DNA of 64,000 bases from Botryococcus braunii (Eukaryota; Chlorophyta; Trebouxiophyceae): positions 5,001 to 69,000 of the forward strand of contig MVGU01001166.1 of NCBI GenBank assembly GCA_002005505.1. Reading direction: 5' to 3'. Both the position numbers and the translations under genes were made by a program. Numbering within the stretch: position 1 is the stretch's first letter; each line of letters begins with the position of its first letter. Below the pieces are notes generated by a model. The model was not told where the DNA came from. It did not search any database and was given only the letters and a program-made list of their open reading frames with translations. Below are positions 55,747-64,000 of this stretch, in pieces.

Positions 55747-56568
55747 ATGGTCTACAACACCCTTGCCTTGCTCGCTGCGAACATCAGGGCTAATCAACGT
55801 GCTCGGAAGGCGGCTGTGGAGCTTACAGATAGAGCAGCAGCCCGCATAAAGGAACTCTTGGAAAAACGAAACCAGGTGAAGCTGACGATGGATTTTTTGT
55901 CAAGTTGACCAGGCCTTTTGAGCTTGATCTGAGACTTAGAACGATCCCCTCATTCGTGGTTAAGAAATAACTTCTGCTCTCTCATCATTTGCAGGAGTAC
56001 TTGCGTCTGGGGGTGAAGAGGAGAGGTTGCAATGGGCTTGCATACACTCTCAATTACACAGGTCAGGCACACCAGGGTATATTACTTAAATTCAGGGGCT
56101 CTGTTGTTAGCTACACAGTTTCTGAGCCGAGGAGAACAGCATTGTGTTCATATTAAAAGCGAGGCGAGTGGTTGGGTTTCATTCAGACAAGAAGAACAAG
56201 TTCGATGAGGAAGTAGATGAGATGGGCGTCCGCATACTGATAGACCCGGGAGCGTTGATGCATGTGGTTGGAACCAAGATGGATTTTGTTGAAGACCGGC
56301 TAAAGTGCGCTCCTGTGGATTGTCCTTCTGTGACGCATAAACAGCCGTTTGAAACCAATTGACAATTTTGTATGCTCCCAGCCACGGTTGGAAATGGCCA
56401 AACAGGAGCTTTGTGAATGTATTCTGTCAGACCTGTGCACCGTCCCTGCCGGCTTTCTGGGCCCATGTATTCATGTTGAAGCATGCGTGGATGTGCAGGT
56501 CTGAGTTCATCTTCATAAACCCAAACTCGAAGGGGAGCTGTGGATGCGGAGAGTCATTCACAACATGA
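55747..56568 (+). CDS. ISCA1: Iron-sulfur cluster assembly protein, ISCA1/IscA type, complete, 4 exons
   Basis: A-type carrier that helps build [4Fe-4S] clusters, expected in mitochondria. Exons 55747-55875, 55995-56061, 56160-56304, 56499-56568 (TGA) are all in phase and give 136 residues, the usual size. The first ATG is followed by an Arg/Ala-rich, weakly amphipathic leader (MVYNTLALLAANIRANQRAR) suited to mitochondrial import. The core follows: LTDRAAARIKELLEK, VKRRGCNGLAYTL with the first conserved Cys, GVRILIDPGALMHVVGTKMD, and the C-terminal NPNSKGSCGCGESF with the CxC pair. All three cluster-binding cysteines are present. The insert before FDEEVDEMGVRI is slightly longer than usual. 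Convergent with the JMJD4-type gene that ends at 57321. Confidence 0.95.
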
Positions 56569-57320
56569 AGTTGGGATACAAATTGCCGTGCACAACAAGG
56601 ATTGAGCTGCTGCCAGGCTGAGGGCCACAGTTCATCTTCTTATAACCCCCCCAAGTAGAGGAGCCGGGAGGAGCGGGGGTGCAGACAGCCTTACAAGTGA
56701 TTAGCAGGCCTTAGACGGTTTGCATCGCTTGACAAAAAGGTGTCCTAAAGTAGGGGAATAGATTGCATGAACATAACCCCTTCAACAGTCTGTATGTTGT
56801 CTGTTTGGTTGAACACACACAATTCTTTAGTGGGGTTGAGGGGACGACCCAATGACCCTGTATGGTGGTAGAGTATGCATAAAAGTTAAGTCTGCAGACA
56901 GTTGTAGCCATGCGGAACAATGGCAAAAGACAGACTAGTAGCAGTACACATGACAACAGCTACATCTGAGCCTTCTTTGTAATTGTCTAAAAGCAGGTGC
57001 AGTGCGCAGCATCAGTCCGCAGTATGTCTTTAAGGGGGTAAACATATGTTCACTCCCTTTTTCCATCTTGAAATCGGGTTCACCGAGTAAAAAGGTCGTA
57101 TTACATCTTCTACTTGGTCTGTATAAGATGCTTTAACGTAGTATGGTAATTGCCTGCACATGACGTCCATGATAAGTTTGCGGATTCTAGCTTTTGGAGA
57201 ATGCATGCGCCATTCAAACATGGTGGAGTCAGTAATTGTAATGCGTTACATTAGAAAAGGTTTTGCAAACACATGTCGATCTGGAACTTCCCACGTTCAG
57301 TGTTGAACAATCTGACAGCC
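56569..57320. other. Convergent 3' region of ISCA1 and JMJD4-type gene
   Basis: No exon recognised on either str; expected to hold the two 3' UTRs. A C-run and GGAGGAGCGGGGG patch lie near 56645-56680. Confidence 0.5.
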
Positions 57321-59809
57321 TTATTCATGCTGGAAAGCGCCGATATGGTCTTTAGTGACGCTCCATATTTTTTTGAGCATTGCTTTGATTTCGCTCTGCA
57401 ATAGCAGACAATCATTAATGCGTCCCGCAGCATGGCTGACATCAACAGTCTCACCTGGCCCAGCACAGTAAACAGTGTTGACTGTGCCGACTGTGTTGTC
57501 GTCCACAGCACTGCTGATTGTGTCAAATGTAGTGTCTGCAGCACTTCTGTCCTTCGAAAGAAGGTGTGGGAGCAATTCCTCCAACGCATAGCTGATTCTT
57601 TGCAAGTTGAATATGCAAGCCCCGGAATCGGTGTTGCCCTCCTGCAGTCCATGCAGCTGTCTCCGCATGATGCACACTAATAGCTGAAAGAACTCCCGCA
57701 AATCGATGCCACAGTTCATGGCCATATTCCTTTGAACCAGTGCCTCAAACTCCTCATCGGTGCAGCCACTCCTGCACCAGCAAGGGGTCTTGTCAATCAA
57801 CCTTCACCATGCAACTTGAAAGGTTTCCACTTGCAGCTCTCAAACAGGCTACCTCGATTCCACAATCGCAACACGGACTCTTGCCATATTCCTTCCTGAA
57901 AGCCCCCCATGTTTCCGGAAGCCCCACCCAAACAAGAGTATAAGAATGTAGGCCCGAATACGGTGTAAACAGAGGATATCCGGAGGGATTCTTAAACTTG
58001 ATCCAAAGATTGAAAGATGCTGGGCCATTGAGTGGGCTACCCATGGAAGTTCTGGAAGTTTCTTTCATTTCTCATTGTCAGGGGACTCTTAGCCATACAC
58101 ACGACAGCCACCAGCATTGACAGAGTCTTCCACAGTTTATCCAGCTTTAGCTCATAACTTATGCTTACACTGCACTAGAGGTGCGGTTGGTGGGACAGGA
58201 GTAATTACCATGCATGATTTGCACTACTAAATTCTTTGCTGCAGCAATTGAGTCTGGCCCCCGCTCCAGTCACAATATTTGCAATTCCAAAACAGGCCAT
58301 AAATGTCATTTTCTCTTGGGCTGATTGCACCCCTGTGAATGGGCCACACCTGCAATCTTCTATCGCTGAGGTTGCCGACTGGTGTTCCTTCAGGAGTAGA
58401 TCCACCGCCCAGTGCAAATTGAAAGCATTAAACCAGTTGTGGTTGATGGACAAGGTGTCCTCCACGTTATGTACAGTATGGTGCCATCCACTTGGCACAA
58501 AAATTGTCTCCCCAGCTTCCTGTAAAAGCCATGCACTTTACTGTTGCGATATGCAGAGGATGTCTGTCAGATGGTGTCAGCTGTTCCACACATAAAAAAT
58601 GCTGCACACGCAACTCGTGTCCCTTTTGCAAGCTTCTTCTACTCTAGGTTGATCCTGTACAAGGTACCAGAGGTTGTCACACCTGGATGATTATAATTGA
58701 TAGTTGCGCTGCCAGCTGTAGATTTGGAAATCTCTCTTCTGCCCCAGGATCATCTAACCCAAAGTCTGGCGCCAACTCCCTCCCAAATCTGTCAAACAGC
58801 AAGTGTGTATATTCCGGAGGAAGTAACCGCCACAGCTTCCTGGAGATGTGCACCGCGTTAAAGGTGATGAGAAAGCCCGTCTTCTACATAATAACCACAA
58901 GCAAGGCACTCTTGCCTCCATGCCCTCTGTCTATGCTTGATACTGGTGAAGCGGCTGTGCCATTCGCCATGCTAAGCTTTCTTACAAGATGTTTAGTTTG
59001 CTCCGTATGATCCCCCCCCCCCCGGGGCGGTCCCAGCGAGGCGCTGTAGAAAGGCCAAGCCCACAAGTAAACTAGCATGTGTGCACCTACTTACCCTTTT
59101 TTTCATTCCAGCTCTGCATGCCCAGCACAATTTTGAGGCTCTAAAGAACACACCGCCTGCCCCACGAGGTAATAGGAACACTTTGACTGGAGCAGGGCCT
59201 CGAGACATCATGAATGTCTTCAAGAAGGGGCACTGTTATAAGCCTGGATACAATTGAGAGATCCCACGCAAGTGGAGGTGTACAATAACAAACATTTAGG
59301 GATGAGACCTCAGACATGTAAACCATGCATACCTGCCGCATACATTTGTCGACCAGCTGAAAGACTTCAGTACATCTGTATGTAGAGGAGTCCATGTTCC
59401 AGCAGGACCAAGATACACAAACCTATAATCTGAAGTCACAATGCTTGCCAGCCTTCCCTCTCTGCTACCTTCATCTCCTGTACATGCCCAGAAAACAGAC
59501 TTGGGACGTGCAATCAGGTGTGCAGATGTTCAATGAAAGACTGGCCGCATGCCTTTCTTTTGGCCTTTCTTCATTACAGATAAAAATCAGGGCTATGGCC
59601 CCCCATAAATTACCTGCAACTCTGACGTGACGTTGAAAGGATTATTTCAAACGCCTTACAAGTTCGCTGGCTTGCGTCACAAATTTATTTGCAATACACT
59701 CCCGCTCCGCTCCCTCTTTTTTTTTTCCTTCTTTAATTCTTCCCTGTACGGGTGTGCATGTGCGTACGTGCGTGAGTGCGTGTGGGTGTGTGCGCGCGCG
59801 CGCGCGTGT

Positions 59810-59854
<45 letters not shown>

Positions 59855-62252
59855 TGTGTGTGTGTGGGGGGGGGGTGTTTTGGGGTGGGGGGGGGGGCCC
59901 TTGATATTGATGGAAATCGAGGTTGAGGGCTCGAGACATATTATCCGACAGGTTGATAACAATGGTCATATCACATGATATATGCAGGCTGTTGCGGGTA
60001 GGGCAGAAAGCTGACATTGTGCACCTGAGTGCCCTTGGCGGGCGTCGTAATAGTAATTCAGCCAATCGTCACAGAAGTAGACAGGAAGGTCATAAGCCTG
60101 CAACCGCCAAAAGTTTCAAAAGGCGAATAGCCCCATCTTGAGTGGACGTGGCAATCCTTGCCCCGTACCAATCCCCTATCAGCGTTTGTCCACCTTTGTT
60201 CCATCTGTTTTAACAAACTATGCCCCTGCTAGACCTCTAAGACAGCGAGTAACATTTCTGTTTCAAACAGCCCTTGGTCCCTACAGCTGAACATGAGTCT
60301 GTCCCAAACGTGGTCACCAAAGTTGAAGAGACAGTTGCTGCTATATATGAGTGACGCTATCCTACCAGTAGAGCACATATCACACGATGGGAAGAGAGAA
60401 AGAGCTTGATGCCCCTGTTGGGTGCAGGGGGCGGAGCCGAATGAGCTGTATGAGAACCCAGCCTTGGCAAATTGAAGGACCCTTGATGATCTTGATGTCC
60501 ACACCTTATAATGTGGAAACTCATGCGCAAAATGCCAATCCTTCAAGTAAAGTGCATTTGTCTCTCTGCCCAATTTCTTTCGCCTCCACCAGCTAGAATA
60601 CTCCCGCAGGGCCATTTCTTGTCTTTGGCTACCACCATAGCTGTCGCCACTCCTGTGCATTAATGTCGGGTCACAAGAAGGAGCAGAAATACATAGGACG
60701 TAATATCTAGACAAATACATAAGAAGCTTTTCCACTAGGACAATGCAGTCACCCCAATCTTTTAAAGCTCCAGAATTGCAGTGGTGAGGAACTGTAGAAC
60801 CCCAGCATTGACCTGATGAGGTCATGGAGATCACCTGTGTCACGGGAGGGAGATACTCCCGGGCATGATAGGCATGAAGTAATATGATAGGATGGGAGCA
60901 CAACACGCAGCAAGTGGGAGAAAAGGAACTGGGAACATCTGGCTGCAAGGCACCTCCCCCATTGAAGGGATGATATGGACGTGACCTTGCCTATCTGCAA
61001 CATCCAGGCCAAAGAGTAGGTGTACTCACTTATCATTCCTTGTAACCCAGACTGAAGCATCTCCAAAGTGCTGCTCCAGGAAGTCAATGTTGACAGTCGA
61101 ATCAGGGTTCACCCAATCCTTAGTTGCTAACCAATCTCTTGCACATCCCTGTTCAAACACCTACCTTCAGCTTCTTCGTGAATACCAATCCTTTTGTTAT
61201 CTTGGCATCACGATGTGGACGAGTCTCACCTGGGCAGGTACATGTCAAGGTTAGCCTTAAACAACCAACACGCATTTGATCGCGATGATCAATATCATTC
61301 TGCCAATTCCAAATCAGCCCACCATCCCAACCAACGAAAGCCTTTTCCAAACAAGCATTCTGCTAAAGCCCATGCGTCAGAGCTCCAACACCCGACATTA
61401 CATAAAAACACTTTGGCCATATTGACGTTCATACCATTGAGCAACTGTAGCAAACCTTGTTTCTCCATCATTCAAAACATGGTTGCAACGTGCTGGGTCT
61501 CAAATGGCTTTCCAATCCACGTCAGATTGTTTTATTTATTGGTTGAGGATAGAAATATATACCTGGATGATAACAGGACGGTTGGCAGCCATATATTTTA
61601 TGGCAAATTCTTCATAGTTCAAGTCCGTAATTGATCTCCTGTCGATGGAGATCCCACTGCACGGTACAAGTAAGTTACCGGGACGTACCTGAAACAGCTT
61701 ATGGGGCAAAGTCAAAGGCTCAAGATGGTGTACATAAGAGGAAAAATGCAAAAGGACTCTTTACCTGGTGCCCATCGTCAACGGTAGGCCATCCTGAAGG
61801 TACTCATCCAGAGTGGCAATGGACCCATCAATGAACCTGCTGGAAGCACAAACCCCTCTTTCGGCCTAGTGGGAAGAATATGAAATGTATGAGACGCTGA
61901 CAAAGCCATGAAACTGACAGCAAAATTGCAAGATATGATGGCTTTCAAACTAGTCAGACTGTATAGAAATTGAAGTAGCCACTTTGCATGAGTTTGGAAA
62001 TAGCCATTTCAACCTTTAAACTGCAGTTGCCTAACACCTACGTGCAAATAGCAATTTTTCTGGCACATACGCTTACCTGTCAGCCAAATCGGCCTCACGC
62101 CGTCCTCCTTCTGTCCATTTTTCGAAGATATTGGAGGCAATAGCCAACCGACGTTCTGCAGCAGAATCACGTTGAGCCACTGCGCGGGGAGCAATGATCA
62201 ATTCTTTCCAGGCTTTGGCCCTGTTCCCCTCTGCAATATCAGTACTCATCAT
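57321..62252 (-). CDS. JMJD4: JmjC-domain oxygenase, JMJD4 type, complete, 10 exons
   Basis: Fe(II)/2-oxoglutarate oxygenase; animal JMJD4 hydroxylates a lysine of the translation release factor eRF1. Exons (minus): 62252-62077, 61836-61765, 61656-61563, 61118-61030, 60652-60505, 60097-60025, 59429-59333, 58839-58683, 58519-58350, 57771-57321 (TAA). All phases agree, giving 508 residues. Family blocks in order: DLNYEEFAIKYMAANRPVII, TNALYLKDWHFAHEFP, DYRFVYLGPAGTWTPLHTDV (HxD iron ligands), SFSWSTNVCGRKLWRLLPPE, then ETIFVPSGWHHTVHNVEDT and SINHNWFNAFNL (distal His). The C-terminal exon (GIDLREFFQLL...) matches the helical tail. The N-terminal about 95 residues before the JmjC homology are extra. 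Two ATGs occur in a row (62252, 62249). Iron-binding residues are intact. Confidence 0.93.
59795..59898. repeat. (GT)n with GC and G-runs in JMJD4-type intron 6
   Basis: GCGCGC, then GT to about 59865, then two G-runs. Lies between the exons 60097-60025 and 59429-59333. Confidence 0.93.
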
Positions 62253-63179
62253 GGGGCATGATGCACGCTTTAAGTGTCATCATCTAGCCGAGCCAAGTAG
62301 TAGCCATACGTTATCTCTGGCGGTAACATGATGGAAGTTTACAATATCTAAGATCCCTCCTGTATATGTAGGACCTTGTGTGAACTTCAACAGTGTTCTT
62401 GAAGACTTCTACGATATGTGCCTGTCAATTTGCAGCCCACAAAGTTCAGTCTGAATCCAACGAGCCCAAGAGCGAAACAATTTTTAGAGCTAATTCCCCT
62501 TAACAATCATTACAGTTATGCTGTTTATGTTATGTAATAGTAATGAGCCCATGGTTGTCACTAGCAATCCAGGCACATTAATCCCTTACACGGCAACTTT
62601 TTCCTTTATAAGCCTCTCGACTTTTGAACCATGTGCAAATATCCCCTTTAGCTCCGATTTAAGGCTATGGGGTAAATTTTATAGCTGGCAGGTTTACTTT
62701 TTGACAGCCCGGTCGCATTGGTGGCCACGACGCCGGACAGCGGCATTGGACGACACTTGACTGGGTCACAGACTGGAATCTCGACAGACCTATAGCACTT
62801 TTACAGCTTTCAATGCTACTCCCCTCAGGTTTTTTTCCAGAAATATGGGAGATGGCAGTGTTTCATTCAAGTGATCAAATACGTTGTACAGTGCACCAAA
62901 ATCGGAGTCGTACCGTCTACTGCTCTACGAGAGATAAACTCCTGGCTGCGGATAGCGTCCGGAATGCTGCGACAGGTGTCTGTGCCTAGTCATGCAAAAT
63001 TACGGCTAGATTATCAGCATTAGACAAGAACGTCATTCACGTTTACCGGCCAGTGACTCGTCTGTATAACACAAGAGAATTTCATCGGGTCCTACGACCC
63101 CATAGTTTGTAGAACTACACAGAGCAGTTGTGTGTTTTGTTTCCCCTCTTCGTGGCTGCACATAATACGACTTAGTATA
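62253..63179. other. Divergent intergenic region, no gene seen
   Basis: 927 bp between the divergent start codons of the JMJD4-type gene (62252, -) and the small gene at 63180 (+). No recognised coding, repeat or RNA feature; likely holds both promoters. Confidence 0.5.
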
Positions 63180-63814
63180 ATGAGTCGTTTTACATTAACG
63201 GCCACAGATTTCGGCATTTGCTCAACACAGTGGCGGCGTCAACGTCAGGTTAGCGTACAACAGCAAGAGTTCTTTTTAGGAAGGCATCGAGAAAGACCAT
63301 TCATGAGAGTTAATGGAAGACATAGATCAGTAGTGCAGCCTGTTAATACTTATCCCGAGCCAGAAACAGAGAAAGAACGATCTCCGGTGGACTTCCCACA
63401 GGTAAATGTTCCAACGCTGCCTAACCATATGGCGTCAGGTGTTGGAGACCGTACACTGACTAACAAATGTTATAGCATATTGATATCCAATTATGATAAG
63501 GCTGCCTTCAGTTTGATCACTGATGGGTCATGGGTTTGGATTTTCAGCACACCTGTGTCTCTCCACCAGGCCATACATGACGAAAAAGTATGGTTAAGAA
63601 ATCCTTGGGCTTTCAGGAATGGATTACGCCTCAGCCTAGTCGCCGACCCGACGTGCAACCCGAATTTGAGAAATTTGAGGTACCATTGCCAAAGAAGATG
63701 CCAGGGGATCCAGAGTTGCCAGAAGATGAAGAAGAAGAAGAGGAGAAGAAGAAGAAGGAACCCCAGGAAGACCCTGACAAAGAGAAACCAGATCAACCGC
63801 AGCCCGAAGAATGA
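63180..63814 (+). CDS. Small unrecognised protein with acidic/lysine-rich C-terminus, 2 exons
   Basis: Exons 63180-63401 and 63617-63814 (TGA) join in phase through a GT-AG intron, giving 139 residues. The start ATG (MSRFTLTATDFGICSTQW) heads a basic, Gln/Arg-rich N-terminus (RRQRQVSVQQQEFF). The second exon begins EWITPQPSRRPDVQPEFEKF and has PLPKKMPGDPEL, then a run of Glu, a run of Lys and a Pro/Asp/Lys/Gln tail. The N-terminus is positive and lacks early acidic residues, as in many mitochondrial leaders. The EWxTPxPSRRPDxxPEFE block looks like a conserved motif of small organellar proteins, but I cannot name the family. No membrane segment. The exon border is supported only by phase and splice consensus. 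Confidence 0.65.
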
Positions 63815-64000
63815 TTTTGCAAATTAGTTGATTCTTCATTTTTGCCGAGTGGGGCTGTTCCTGGAGACGTACTGCATGGGAAAGCTTTTGGGAACACATC
63901 CAGGCATTCCTGTCCATGCGTATTTTCTTTTGCTTGCCTACTAGTGGGCCAAACAGGGGTTAGGCAAAACAACCAGTAGTTCGATGGCTGATATTCGTAG

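Overview
This is a window of nuclear DNA from an intron-rich eukaryote. Every gene I could trace is split into many short coding exons with GT-AG introns, most of which join in phase. Introns and intergenic DNA are full of long dinucleotide tracts and near-perfect palindromes. The gene set includes a plant/alga-style isopentenyl phosphate kinase, a single-domain phospholipid N-methyltransferase, a non-metazoan PiT/PTB-type phosphate transporter and an FHA protein of plastid/cyanobacterial style. It fits a protist or alga, most likely of the green lineage; a streptophyte alga such as Mesostigma is only a guess. No rRNA, tRNA, CRISPR array or recognisable intact transposon was seen.

Layout. 157-288 (+) is the last exon of a PiT phosphate transporter (copy A) that enters from the left. 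4572-20214 (+) is a second tandem PiT gene (copy B), traced through 19 exons, several of them only 20-57 nt. About 20.2-25.3 kb holds no gene I could recognise. 25348-26202 (-) is a complete phospholipid methyltransferase and 26667-29395 (+) a complete RRM protein with YDRG repeats; the two are head to head across 464 bp. 31163-32872 (-) is an FHA-domain gene (partial model), 36041-39224 (-) isopentenyl phosphate kinase, and 41200-46918 (-) a secreted or membrane-anchored SGNH-hydrolase-like protein whose catalytic residues appear to be lost. 49233-54942 (-) is a complete M14 cytosolic carboxypeptidase, 55747-56568 (+) a complete ISCA1-type Fe-S assembly protein, 57321-62252 (-) a complete JMJD4-type oxygenase, and 63180-63814 (+) a small unrecognised protein with a charged tail.

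The genes do not form a pathway: phosphate uptake, lipid methylation, RNA binding, isoprenoid supply, Fe-S assembly, tail-peptide processing and release-factor hydroxylation are a normal mix of housekeeping functions. The more unusual signals are the tandem PiT pair, the microexons, the compound (TC)n(TG)n intron tracts, the apparent pseudo-SGNH enzyme, a frame break in the isopentenyl phosphate kinase model, and many palindromes.

Exon borders were derived by eye from splice sites, phase and family resemblance. Treat each border as good to a base or so, and first exons marked as missing as not found.
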